Positions 11,483 through 23,519 of a stretch of DNA of 64,000 nt are shown piece after piece. The stretch's first letter is position 1, and each line of letters starts with the position of its first letter. Both the position numbers and the translations under genes were made by a program. A model generated the notes under the pieces. That model was not told the origin of the DNA. It saw only the letters and a list, made by a program, of their open reading frames with translations, and ran no database searches. Source of the DNA: Isoetes taiwanensis (lineage: Eukaryota; Streptophyta; Lycopodiopsida; Isoetales; Isoetaceae); assembly GCA_021234155.1 (NCBI GenBank), contig JAJEKV010000277.1, forward strand, positions 248,001 to 312,000. Direction: 5' to 3'.

Positions 11483-12283
11483 TCATAGGCACCTGGCCCC
11501 GGGTCCATAGATGGATTCTTTGGTCCCCTGGTCAAGTAGTAACATGGCAAAAAAGAAACGTAATTGCGAGGGGCCCAATGATAGAGAAACTGCCTCTTCC
11601 ATAACCAACATTGCTTCATTGTGTGCTGCAAGCAGACCCTCTGCTTCTGCAGCCTGTTGATATGTTTCATAATATTGATCATTAACAACCTTTAATTCAC
11701 CCCATGTCCTTGCAGGACGATGCAACAAAATTTGTCTTAAGTAAAACGCCTCACCGACCTTAGGTAATAGTAAACGTATCCTACATACTAATGGTTGCCT
11801 CGTCCTTTTCCTCACAATGTTTTGCGTAAATCCTTCTTGCTCCTGTTCTATGTAAGATCCAGCTTCAGATGCTAGAGATTGATTAAATGTTGTTAACGTG
11901 TATTGTTCATAGTATTGGATATATGTAAGTGTATTAAATACTTGATCAAGAGGTCGTAGAAAGTACCTGTCCAATAATGATCTCGTATTTGGTCGCAATA
12001 AATGCAAAGGTAGACATTTAACAGCTGGACTCTTGTTTGTTATGTCGTAAGACATTATTCTCCAAGATGCCTCCGTGGCAGAAAGATAGCGTGCCTTTAG
12101 GTACTCATGTATCTCATTTCTAGGATTTGCTCTAGTGGCATGCCCTTGTGGAACGTCATCAAAACATTGGCCTACGCCACTATTTGTATGCTCGCTATTC
12201 ATATGATCTTGCGTAGCCTGGCCTATTCGTTGTTCAGGACCCGACGACAAATCTGCATTTGTATGCCTATCTTGGGTTATCAC
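11483..12283 (-). pseudogene. Helitron transposase middle region (between Rep and helicase)
   Basis: One long open stretch reads EIHEYLKARYLSATEASWRI, matching the Y-x-x-AR-YLSA-x-EA-x-WR-I block that follows the Rep domain in plant Helitron proteins. Further on, RKRTRQPLVCRIRLLLPKVG and GEAFYLRQILLHRPARTWG and then HNEAMLVMEEAVSLSLGPSQ fit the linker before the helicase. It is continuous for 267 codons, which makes it the best-preserved part of the element. Confidence 0.85.
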
Positions 12284-14730
12284 GGAAATCTCGCATTATC
12301 AAAACCCTTATATATATAACCATCACCGGAAGAGAAGACATGCACGGTGGATGCAATGTCAACCATAATATGGCAATCGAGCTCATGGAGGAGGAATGCA
12401 TTGTATGGAACTACCCAAGCATCATCTATACTTCTCCTCATGTATTGTACGTAGCCTTTAGAGTCAAGGTGTGTTGTTGGATTAACTAGTTTTGGATATT
12501 TATAGCAGCAAGAAGAATTACGGGGAGCATCATTTAGAAATGTCGTGAATCATGAATTTTTCAACCTCGTGCTTTCGAAGAATTGGATCACTAGGTAGTT
12601 CTGCAGATATAATTTCATCAACACATTCTATTGGTATATCCGGTTCAAAGCGTAACACAAGATGTGAATGTGGAAGTCCTCGCTTTTGGAACTCCACTAC
12701 TTTTGTATTATGTATGATATGCGCGTTGGAAAAATTCATGTAACAACTCTTTTAATCGTTGTAACCTTCCATGAAAACATCATAACAAGCGATCCATAGG
12801 TATATCCGGATGCATTCGCCCGTGTCCAAGAGCAGCCTTTATTTCTGGCCAATCCGTATTAAATGCGTCATCGTAATGAAGAAAAAGTTGGACGACCCTT
12901 TGATCTAGAGAGCACCAAAGCATCGCGCTCTGTACAGAACACCGGCGTTGACAACCCAAAAATAGCGAAGGCAAGATAACATCATTTTGATCGCCATTTT
13001 CTCGCTCGAGAATAATCCTCATCGTATTGGATTCTCCTATTTCGGAAGGCGGATGTTCTAAAGTAATTCAATCTTGCATCCTCAATCCGTGAATACATGT
13101 CAACCAAGTACTCCCCACATAAACGGCCTAGTCGAAGGAACCTATCCTCATGCAATGATCGTGATCCGTACCATTGTAATTGTGTGAGACCAGTATTCAT
13201 TTCCGGGACCCCAACCAAGGCCCCGGTGGAAAAAGAAGTGGATATTGTAAAGGTTCATACATGGGATCAAGAATGTTCATAAAAGTTGGTTCACCTTCAG
13301 TGCGAGCCCAAAATCCTGTAACTCGAGATGCAATATCAGCCGTATCGTTGACCTCTGCAATTGCCGCTATTTCATCACTTCCAATAATTCCTTGAATCGT
13401 AATATATGCTGAAGGCATATGCATACTTCCCATTGTCCGAAGATTTCTAATAAATGGATTTACTTGATCAAGTACTGAACCAATAGTTGCAATCCACTGA
13501 AAGGGCACATTTTGTTGACCTGCTTGCACATAACGTTGTGTATCGTCATATATATACCAATGTATGGGATTTCCCGTGTCCCTTGTTGGAAGCAACCGAT
13601 GATATGTACGCCCCATGATCGTCACAGATGAAGGGAAGTCCAAATTGACAAACTCTCCATCGACTCCAAGCACACTAAAGCAAAATAATCTATTTATCTT
13701 TCTACATACTCCATTGAAGCCCGACATGTCGTATAAGTTAAGTAGTGCATTAGGCAATGGAGGTAATCGGGGAGCAACCACTTACCCTTATTACAATGGA
13801 ATCCATTTTGCTCAACGTTCAACAAAGGAATTTGACAATACGTGCATCGCTTATTCCATGCACACATCATGAATTTATTAATGCACGATCGCATATGTTG
13901 CATACACGAGCCCGCCAATGCGCGAATTGTTCTTGACAATGAGTTCTCCTCCACACTACCTGCTTGCACATCAACATAGCTGGATGATGTATCTGCATCA
14001 TCTATGTTCATGCGACGTTCTCTCTCTATTAGACGTACACGATCCCTCTCCTCATCAGGCAAGTTTGCATAACGCTCCCTTCGTTTATGGCGTACTTCCT
14101 CTCTACCCTCTTGATTAACCTTGCATACCACCCCGCTTTCGCATGTATTCCGGTTGCCCACAATTGTCAGCGACCCATCGAGCAACTCCCGCATTGGTTG
14201 ATAAAACGTTTAGAGCTGGATCAACTTCTTCCATTGTCATTGAATGTAGTTGTCTTGATCGTTGTCTCGATCTGTCACGAACTACCTCTCGAGCAGTTTC
14301 ACTCAAATTTGCATACTTCTCTCTTTGCCTACGTCGTACTTCCTCCCTACCTCCCTCACTCAGTCTAGCATACCATCCTCCGGGACGTATCTATTTTGCT
14401 GCTTTTGCAACTACTGCATGACTCCTCGAAAGTGACTCACGTCCATTAGTAGACAAAATGTCTAAATTTGGAGCATTTTCATTTATTCTAATTCGGGCGT
14501 GGACGAGGAAGCTCGGGTTGGCACGCTAACTATCCTGGATTGACGTTTTCTTGGTCGCTGTCCCATTTTCTCACACAAACGTTGTCTAGCATGCTCTCTC
14601 GCCATTGCTCGCAAATTTGCATATCGTCTCATCCCTCTCGGCTCTGTATGATTTTCAGTTGAAATTGATGCACTATCATCCATATTTAATTCTATGTGAT
14701 TTTTCGGTTGGATTTGATGCATTATCATCC
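12284..14730 (-). pseudogene. Helitron N-terminal and HUH Rep endonuclease region (broken)
   Basis: Rep nicks DNA and joins to it during rolling-circle transposition. Pieces in order: basic repeats with RYANL-type motifs (14600-14640, 14270-14330, 14020-14070); a Helitron-like N block at 13197-13781 (IHWYIYDDTQRYVQAGQQN, later NPFIRNLRTMGSMH); LHYDDAFNTDWPEI at 12780-13022; the HUH motif VVEFQKRGLPHSHLVL at 12530-12739; and WVVPYNAFLLHELDCHIMVD then YIYKG at about 12300-12460. Against the family pattern around the catalytic tyrosines, only the YIYKG part is kept; the residues just before it are not conserved. Several frameshifts separate the blocks, so this is a pseudogene. Confidence 0.87.
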
Positions 14731-14773
14731 ATATTTAATTCAAATATTCTTGTAGCACAAAACAATGTAGAAG

Positions 14774-15272
14774 AACAACTCACATGTTTATATCCTCCAG
14801 AAAATCGCAGACATTTTGAAATAACACCAGACATCATTGGTCATGAGTTGCAATAAGAGAGAAATGGCATTATTAACACGATCCATCGTTCGATTTCTAA
14901 GACACGAAGTCGTTATTTATAACATCAAAAAATAATATCAATGTACTACATAGCATAAGATCCATGGCACACTTTGAAATTCATATCACAACATATTTCT
15001 TGTGATGGTTCTAACACAATTCATTTAACAACTCACATGTTTACATCCTCCTAAAATCGCGTTTTGAAATAACACCGACATCGCTGGTCGTTTGCAATAA
15101 GAGAGAAATGGCATTATTAACACGATCCATCGTTCGATTTCTAAGACACGAAGTCGCTATTTATAACATCTAAAAAAAATAATATCAATGTACTACATAG
15201 CATAAGATCCATGGCACACTTTTAAATTCATATCACAACATATTTCTTGTGATGGTTCTAACACAATTCATT
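14774..15272. repeat. Tandem duplication, ~250-base unit x2
   Basis: 14774-15026 and 15027-15272 both run from AACAACTCACATGTTTA to TTCTAACACAATTCATT in the same order, with few substitutions and small deletions. It lies at the 5' side of the Helitron coding region and may be element or flanking DNA. Confidence 0.92.
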
Positions 15273-15674
15273 GTTCCTTCTACAACATAGACCATTGCTT
15301 TTAAGATCTAAAAAGTACCGTCTATTTATTATGTAACATGAAATCCATGGCATAATTCACGACTCACTCATCTCATAATACATGTCTTATAATCGATTCA
15401 TTATAATGGGCTTATACCGCTAACATATATGGTCTGCAAATATCTATCTTATAACACATCCATATTAATAGCATGGTTATTTAAATATCACAAGCAAAGA
15501 TGTATCTTATAATAATATCAATAATAATACCATGATTTTCTAGTTATCACACAAGCACACAAAGTGATCAATTCATCTAAAATCTCCGACGATACTCCCA
15601 TCATGACAAAGATCATTAGCCTCAACAACTTGCAACAATCGATGGAGACGAAGTAGGTTAAAGCGGTAAGCCTT
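15273..15674. other. Intergenic, nothing recognised
   Basis: AT-rich sequence without coding motifs. Confidence 0.5.
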
Positions 15675-16367
15675 TTAGTACTTGATTGAAAGAGTCATAG
15701 AATCCTTGGACATTTTTCTAGCTCTTGAGAGCCTATCCACTGTGATTGTAATTTCTTCGTCATCACTGGAGGACTTCTTTTTATTGTTCAAATGTGTATT
15801 CATACCATGTCCAGTTGAGGATTCATCAATCCCATTATCTAGTTCAACTATAGCCTTAGCGGTCCTTTCAACTAATTCCGCCATGTACTACAATGCAAGA
15901 GAGAAAAACCAAATTAAAATAGATCTAAACATGCACATATCAATCCCCACATATCCCGTAACATTAAATATGTGTCAATATCACTATTAAAATATTCAAA
16001 GGTACACTCGATAATCCACGCATGACCAACTATCAACTAATAAATTAACTGTCACTAAATATCCCAACCTCTATCCTACCATCCACCATTTCGGCCTCCA
16101 CTTTGAAGATGCCTACATGTTTTTTTCAAGGTAGTAGAATATGGCGCTAGATGGATAATTTGTTTCCATCACTTCTAGTTTATTAAGAAACGAATTAGGG
16201 AGAAAACGATCCACAGCTAATGTATCAAAAAGAAGCTTTGAAGATCCTTGGATCCAACCACACTCGACGTGGTATAACTCATCTCCCTTCCCTTTAATTG
16301 TTATATATAGAATTTTTTTTATCTTAGATGTCATCATAACAAGGGCCTCCGACAATGGCATGCCCAT
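15675..16367 (-). other. Two unrecognised exon-like open frames
   Basis: 15675-15884 encodes a short acidic/Ser-rich peptide (contains KKKSSSDDEEITITVDRLSR). 16113-16367 encodes a peptide with KIKKILYITIKGKGDELYHV. Both are on the same strand as the Helitron, 1-1.5 kb upstream of its recognisable coding start. They might be captured gene pieces or an upstream Helitron gene (some plant Helitrons carry RPA-like genes), but I see no decisive motif. They could equally be chance frames. Confidence 0.25.
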
Positions 16368-19300
16368 CTGAAATGAAGGGCCATTGTCAACTCATAAGCA
16401 TCTAAATAACTTAGAGTATATATTTAATAACTTGAAATAACAAATAATACTAAAGGCCTATAACATTGTAAGAGGAAAAAATCGATGAGAAAAGGGGAAT
16501 TTAGCAATGCAATGAGCAATAGGGCTACCTTAGAAATGTAAGAAGTGCAAAGTCCAGCGCCTCAAATAACCCGAACCGTGTTCGAACATTTGATAACACT
16601 CTCTATTTATATGGAACTATATGGACACGTTCCCTAATTTCAAATTAGCACAAGGGCACATGCACAATCCCATTCCAAATCTAGGTGATATGATACGATG
16701 ATATATATTATAATAATGGAGAATCGCCAATAAACACAAGGCATATATCCAAATATTTCAATCCCATATTACATTACAATGATTGACGATAATAATAATT
16801 GACATGAAGGTCACATCAATCATCATGGTGTATTTACTGATCTCCATCTAGTTGACCGTGCTATAATTCTCATAGATGTGCTATAATTTCTGTTGGGATT
16901 GCATGAAAGGATAGGATATATAGGATTGCATGAAAGAATCTGTTGGATGCCCTCACATGCTCATCTCGCCTCAATTGATAACACACAAAAAACAACCTTT
17001 TTCTGCAAACGAATGTGAACTTTTATGGATATCTGAGATCTCTTGCCACTATGTTGTATTCTGAGAAAACATCTTCCCAATTATGTGATGTTTGTGGCAT
17101 AATAATTCAGTCTATATGTGCAGATTTATAATGCACCATAAACCTCCATACATTGAAATGCTAAACATGAACATCGCGGAAAGAGGATTTGGCAAAGCGT
17201 TTGAAGCTTATTGTCATGTATCATCTTCTATCAGGTTATGCACCATCCTCGAAAATATTAATGTTCTATCTTCGTGGCCAAATTCCAACAAGAAGAAATC
17301 GGAAGAACCATAAAAAGAATTGTGGTTGCGAGACTTAAAAAGGAATCGGGAAAATCAAAGTCCAACGGTCTCTTCAAGCTTCGTATTTGATTTAGAAAAA
17401 TCCAAGTCATCGCCAAACACATGCATCCAAGATTAGCTAGTTCAACCATCATGCATCGAAGTTTTTATACCATCACCATCACATGAGGCTTAATCTTAAT
17501 CTGAGATGTTCCAAACCCAAAGATAAAATTTTAAAGGTCCATCCGTTTCTAAGAGTTTTTCAAAGCAATGATCAAAAGATCCGAATAGGGATACTTGCCG
17601 TCGGGACGTGGTTGCATCTTACGTATTTGAGTCTTCACATAGTCAAATGGTAGACTCCGCATGCGGATGCAAAGAAATCGAGACCGCACTAGCGCCTAAA
17701 ATAACATCACAATTTGCTTTTAGCTCGATTAATTGCAAGATTATAGCTATGCATTAACGTTATATAATATATCTTTGCAAAATCACCAAACCTTGTGATC
17801 CTTGAACATTTGAAGTGTCAATAATCGAGCAAATATAACTTTGGCCAACAGAGGGACAACTTGGCCTTACCAAGAACAAGTGGGGACCTCGAGAAGCCCA
17901 TGGAATCCCTGAATAACTCAACACTTTGATCATAAGAAGCAAGCATGCCCATGTTCAATGCCATTCTTGGCGTACAGAAGTGGGACCTGCTCCCTTCCAT
18001 AGAGCTAAGACACCTTCATCTTTTGTGATCCTATAGAGTGCATGAATTGCATTCTTATAGTTTCTTCTTTGAGCAAGGGGCAAAGTGGCATCTGCTTGCA
18101 TCCGAATCAAAGACAAATCTGGGGTTCCCGGACGATGCTCCTATTGCTCCTATTTTCCAACCCACAAAGCTTTTCGGTATAGTGGTAGAGGTTTCCCATC
18201 ATTTCTTCTTTGTAGCCTTAGTCGTTAAAACCCCTGTATGACATACATTACCATTGTGCCAACATTGGAAAGAGTGAACCACTTGCCATTCTTTGCTTGC
18301 CCATGGCGATCAAGAAATTAAAAATTCCCCAAGAACCCTGGCTCCAAAAACGAGTTTTGCCAAAAACCAAATCTGATTTTTCTAGTTGTGTGAAGCTAAG
18401 CGAGGGAACTACGATTGATGGATTACGGTTTCCAAAGTTTTCTTGCTTTCAATCGGTGGAAGTACAGCTCAAGAACTCTAATATATTCTTATAAAAGGCT
18501 AGGGCATAGATTGCCGAATTGAGCTCTGCAAAACCTGATCTGTCTTGCGCCATGAATCATGCAACTTTTATTCTTTGAAGAACACAAACAACCGCGTGCT
18601 TCGGCCCAGTTTTTCCCGATTGGAGCCTTAAATCAAGTTTCTTTTTGATCAAATCGATCAACACCGTAAATTTTTGATTAATTCCGAAGTGGATCCATGC
18701 CGGCGCGGCCGCTATTTGCGGTGGATCCACCTCACCGAGCAACAAAATTTCTTGCACCAGGAGACAAATTGAAGAAGCCCTTAAGAAGCATAATCCAAAG
18801 CTCGGATTGCTTGCATAGCAAAAAGCAGGGGGCGGAGTTTTTGTTTCACGGTCATTTTTTTAGTTTTAGGTTCCATATATCGTGTCAATGCGAGCTCCTC
18901 AAAGAAATATTAATTTCTCAAACAAAAATGAGGCGCCTTTATATATGTTAGGATAGTGTTGTGATATGTTTGCTTGTCCATGTTCACCATGGTCCTTGAA
19001 GAAGAACGCTAAAGCAATGTCATTTAATAGTCCCAAAAAGTACATTCTTTGGTTTTAGTACATTTGTTGAAAGGTAGGTCCACATTGTAGGAGTCATTGC
19101 CTCATTTTCCTGTCAAAGATTGTGGAAAATATTATATATTCTTGTATAATATAAGTGTCACTCTGGGTGACATTCTCGAATAGAAACATGATGCTTGGAG
19201 GCAGGAAGGCTGTGGCACTCGAAAATGTCATCGTGAGTGACATTCGATAAACGCGATGGAAAGCAACTTGGTTTTGCGTTCTTCTTGGGCGAAGAAAATT

Positions 19301-19539
19301 TCTTGGAGCTTCGGAATGAGAGGTAAAAGCTTCAAAAATAAGAGGTAAAAGCTTCAAAATGAGAGGTAAAAAGCTTCATAAAACAAAGTAAATTCAAGAA
19401 TGGTTTTGGAATGTAATGTAAATCCAAGAACTCCCGTCACTATTGAACTGATTAGCATTCGGGACATAAAACCGTGCCACATGGTGCAAAAGATTGGATG
19501 AGAAGGTGAAACGAGGCGGAGGTCTGAACTGTTAACATC
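16368..19539. other. Intergenic, nothing recognised
   Basis: No motif, RNA gene or long open frame is supported across this 3.2-kb AT-rich stretch. A short palindromic context of two GGTGGATCC/GTGGATCC words surrounds a NotI-type GCGGCCGC at about 18690-18735. Confidence 0.45.
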
Positions 19540-19775
19540 CCGAGGACATGTAACATGGAGACCACTTAGTCGTCCATTCTATGACACGTGTCAAGCATGC
19601 AACGGAGCCTGTTAACATTCCAGGAATGTCAAGTAAATGAACATGCCACGGCTAATGCCAAGAAGTAAAAAAAACCAGACACGTGTCAAGCATGCAATGG
19701 CTAATGCCAAGAAGTAAAAAAACAAGAATGCAAGCATGTGACATTCTTGGAAATGAAACTTGCCACGTGGCGATA
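19540..19775. repeat. Imperfect tandem repeat with three palindromic G-boxes
   Basis: GACACGTGTC occurs at 19583-19592 and again at 19678-19687, each followed by AAGCATGCAA. The phrase GCTAATGCCAAGAAGTAAAA also repeats (about 19651 and 19707). A third palindrome, GCCACGTGGC, is at 19762-19771. CACGTG cores are binding sites for bZIP/bHLH factors in plants; regulation of any gene here is inference, since no gene lies nearby. Confidence 0.7.
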
Positions 19776-21090
19776 TATCGCTGGATGATGGGATAGAATG
19801 GAGACTAGGTGGTTTTTACGTTAGTATCTTATTGGCCTTTCAATGTTCTTTCATTGCGCTTATGTATGAGTTCAGAGTTCGAGGGATCACATTCTGATGT
19901 GGACGAGTGGGGCCTCGCAACCAGAGTTAGCAGACAGAAGGTAACCGCCCATGCTGGAATATAAGATCTAAGATTTTTCACTCGGAGCCTACATTTTTTT
20001 AAGCTCCAGCGATGGTGATGCCTCTCGCTTCCCTCCATTCTTGTAGCAGCTTTTAGGTTTAAGCAAGATTGAGCTTATGCTTGTTGCAAATGGTTTAGTT
20101 TTGCAAGGACCTAACATGTTTTTGGCATAAGGAAGAAGATCTGAGGGCAAAAATCTGTCATTTTGCACAGGTCTGAAACAACAAAAGGGAAGAAAGGGAC
20201 ATGGAAAAATCAAATTTCTAAAGTCACTTTAGGTGACATGGAAAAATCCAAACTCTTCTTTTGTATACTAAAAGAGCAATTAAAAATAGGATGATTCAAG
20301 TGTAGAACATGGATCAAGAACTTGGTTTTGTAGCTGTTGATAACAAATTCGTCCGACATTCACAACGAAAAACCCTTGACGCGGAGGAAGTTCTAGAAGC
20401 TTTACTAAAAGAGCAATTAAAAATAGGAAGGAGACATGGATCAAGAATCGTGCAGGCCAGCAAAAGTTCTAGAAGCTTTTATGTGGCTGCCATTTTGCTC
20501 TCTCTCTCACGCACGACACCCCTCCCCCTTTTTGGCCTAGGAGGCTTGCCCCCCCCAAATGGACAACAAGCAATTCCTGCAATTCTAGCCTATCCACGTT
20601 TCATGGCACGTTAGACAAAACTCCTGAACATCGTTGGATCACAAATTACTTACATCAACAGCTAGGAAAATTAGAACGCTTTGCACACTTCGACCTGTTC
20701 GAGTTGTTGATTGCAGAAGTTTTGCTCATAGAAAGTTCATAGAAGCGAGGTGAATTGGCTTGGCATTTCAAGGCCAATCCGTTTGCACCTTGATTTCCAT
20801 CAGGGCTTTTTCCCCGCGGTAGCTTATTCTTGTTTGATCAATATTTGAGTTTTCTTGCATTCTGTTTGATAATTGCAATTTATGATTCCGACCGTGGTTC
20901 CCTTCTGTAAACCTATAGAATTCTCATTATTATTAGCATGCACAAGGTTCTTCACTAGACATGTCTGGACTCCGGCCAGCTGCATAACATATTAGATTTG
21001 GTCAATGTCCAGAACAACTTTGCACTGGTCCTCATCCTGCAAAATCTTCTAATTCCCAAGCATTAACAGAAATTGCTGCAAGGATTTCAA
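19776..21090. other. Intergenic, nothing recognised
   Basis: Short open frames only. Short words such as AAAAGAGCAATTAAAAATAGGA repeat near 20270 and 20410, suggesting a small local duplication. Confidence 0.45.
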
Positions 21091-21094
21091 ATTA

Positions 21095-21388
21095 CAATGG
21101 CTCAAAAATCCCCCCTACAGCAGAGTGCCCTAGAACCTCCATCTGAGGTGCCCAAGGTGTTATATCGCCATAGTCCTTTGTTACATCCAAAAAATCTGCA
21201 TATAAATCTCCACACAGCCCAAACACTAAAGAATCCCTCATCACTAACAAAAAGGGTTGCTTTGCTGCCTTTAACCCCAGCAAAAGCTGCTCAATTTGTA
21301 GCTTTGATAGGCAGGCTATGGAACCAAATGAAGCATACAGAACGGAGTTTGCTTCCTGCTTATCTAGCCATTCTAGACACTTGGTTTG
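21095..21388 (-). pseudogene. UGT fragment (internal part only)
   Basis: On the minus strand this matches 26270-26560 of UGT gene 2 almost base for base, from the middle of exon 2 into the PSPG box. It reads AAKQPFLLVMRDSLVFGLCG and WAPQMEVLGHSAVGG, then stops matching just before HCGW (it reads IFEPL). Both ends are truncated and no intact frame spans it. At the right it is joined abruptly at about 21388 to a segment duplicated at 61.9-62.45 kb, so it is a rearranged piece, not a gene. Confidence 0.9.
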
Positions 21389-21990
21389 CTTCTAAATCGA
21401 CAGTTGACTCTGCTACAATTTGAATTCTTTTACAATAACCCTGCACAATAGGTAGTTGTGAGTGCAAGTTTGTTGAATTCACATGGCTACGAGACATTTA
21501 ATGAGCATGCTTCAAAGGTCTCATTTCTGGCTTTTGCACCAACAAACATGGAAGCTCCCTTCCAAAATGCCATAATAGATAAACAAAATGGAGTGGTTTG
21601 GAATCTTTTCATTTGATGGTCGTTCTCTCGCCATTGTCATCATCACGACTGATATCAAGTTCGTGTCTTCTTTTGAAACATGGTTTCTGCATCAGACGTT
21701 AAGGAGTTAATGACTTGCTGGGCTAGAGAGTGCTTTACAGTCGATTATTTAAGCATGTTGCGGAGTTTTCCTACGGGAAACTTAGAGCTGGGGGTTGAAA
21801 AGGGTAATCAAAGCAATGATGGAATTCAATGCACAAAACGTTGGAGCAGTTAAATAGCAGTTTGCCTTTTTTCATTGCTGATATCTTCGACCTGCAAATT
21901 TTGGTCTTCACTATTCATGTCCAATTCTTTCTCAGATCCTTCGTCGCAATATGTAAGTAATCAATCCCTTTGTTTTTTCAAAGATCCCTA
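21389..21990. repeat. Duplicated segment, copy 1 (inverted partner 61865-62450)
   Basis: The stretch from CTTCTAAATCGACAGTTGAC through CATTGCTGATATCTTCGACC to ATCCCTTTGTTTTTTCAAAG is found in reverse complement at 61865-62450, with high identity. No gene is recognised inside it. Confidence 0.9.
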
Positions 21991-22547
21991 AACAAAGTTT
22001 AAATTGAAACGCACTAATTTGCTCCAAACGCACTTTAAAAGGAATCTTTGAAAGATTCCCTAGCTCCCTTTTCTTGGTATATTTGTGACAAGTGTGACAG
22101 TTTGAATATTTTAGGCACCATTTTTGGAGGGAAATTTGAATTCAAGTTCCATTCAAAATTGTTTGGTACCATTTTTTGGCCCACAATTTGGTTTGGAAAA
22201 TAGTAATATTTTTAAGGACTAACCCAAATAGACATTGAAAAAAACAGCAAGCGCACAACAGTACCCAAAAACATATTTAGTTCAAAGCTTATGAAATCAC
22301 TACAAAATTATGAACAAAATTGCCAAAATGCAACACATTTTGATTTGCCTCGCTGAAGCAAATATTTTCACCTTAAAGTATGCCTCACACGCAAGTTGAA
22401 GTCGAAGATGCTCGCTCTTTGCTTTATACACTTGCTCTTATTTGCTCCTCCTTCTGTATACTGTGATGGTGACGTATATATCCAAGTTGGACAGAATCGA
22501 TCTCTAGTGATTGATTCCGATGATAGGGCCCTAACATTGCATATTGT

Positions 22548-22731
22548 TGGGCTCCAGAGGTAGATGGGATGATGGTCAAAGAGGAAGCTGAAGAATTGTT
22601 CACTTTCACTATGCATGTACGGAAGGATGGAATTGTTGCAGCGTATCGAGTACGAATGATACAGAAGAACAAACCATGTCATATCCTAGTTCAATTTTCT
22701 GATATGGCTAGTTGTCTTCGTATCTTGTAGC
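22548..22731 (+). other. Unrecognised exon-like frame conserved in both duplication arms
   Basis: The + strand reads EVDGMMVKEEAEELFTFTMH followed by VRKDGIVAAYRVRMIQKN. The same peptide, with only a few substitutions, is read from the minus strand at about 35455-35640. It looks like a coding exon in composition, but I do not recognise the family, and no start or splice context is secure. Confidence 0.4.
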
Positions 22732-23519
22732 ATGTACTTTAACTCGGTTCAGAAAGATCTGACATTACATCAACCAGCCCAATGGAGTTCTGAGTTTAAC
22801 CAAAGTACATGAAACTCGCTTATCACGTAAGTGGGCAGCATATAAAGTGTGTCGCATAGTTATTCTTGGGCATCCACCTTGCTTTGGTTATTAGATTGTA
22901 TTTCTGCATAGTAATTGTGAGACTAAACGACTTGCTTAGCCGCATGGCTTTTGTTCATTATACTTGATTTTATGTTGGGGCCTTGCCTTTCTTTGTTTAA
23001 TTTGGGCTTCACACAATGTACGATGGAGGAAACCGCATTGGGGAGGGTTTTTTTTTAAAAACCCCCTGGCCAATGCGGTTACGCCACATAAAAATCCACA
23101 AGGCAGAATTTTTCGCTAAGAGAAAAAAATTTGGTCTACATTTCTATTTTTGTCTCTTCCGCTTCTCCTTTCTCTGACGAGTAATGGAGATGGTGCAGTG
23201 AGTGCAGGTTGCACCAGATGATGTTTGCCTGTACATTTTGTGATGGATTTGGTGGTGCCAAAGCATAACATGTTTTTCCATCTAGTTTTTGTTGCAAGAT
23301 TAGACAAAAATACTAGTTCTGCCATAGCCAAGCATTTAAGCAACATAGCCACAGAGCCAAGAAAAGGTGCGTCCAGAGTCAAAACCACTCCCACTCCGGT
23401 GCCATCCAAGTCCTAAATCGAGCTGGAACTCAGAAAGCCTTCTGGAGGTTTCTTCTTGGAGCTCTGGGGTCGCCGCCGCCTAAGCGATGGTTTATTGTTT
23501 TAAACAAAACATTATAAGG

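Larger units (their letters stand above)
9950..14830 (-). mobile_element. Degenerate Helitron (RepHel type)
   Basis: Minus-strand coding remnants follow the order known for plant Helitrons: N-terminal basic region, Helitron-like N domain, HUH Rep, middle region, PIF1-type helicase. The RepHel frame is split by stops and frameshifts into many pieces, so the element is non-autonomous. Terminal TC and CTRR ends were not located, so the limits are those of the coding remnants. Confidence 0.88.

Noticed and set aside
18704-18711. Cloning-vector junction (NotI site GCGGCCGC, also near 25852)
   Set aside because: Flanking sequence on both sides is plant-like and repeat-shared, with no vector sequence recognised. 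The site near 25852 lies next to the UGT stop, and the duplicate arm has a diverged version of it (GGCGGCC).
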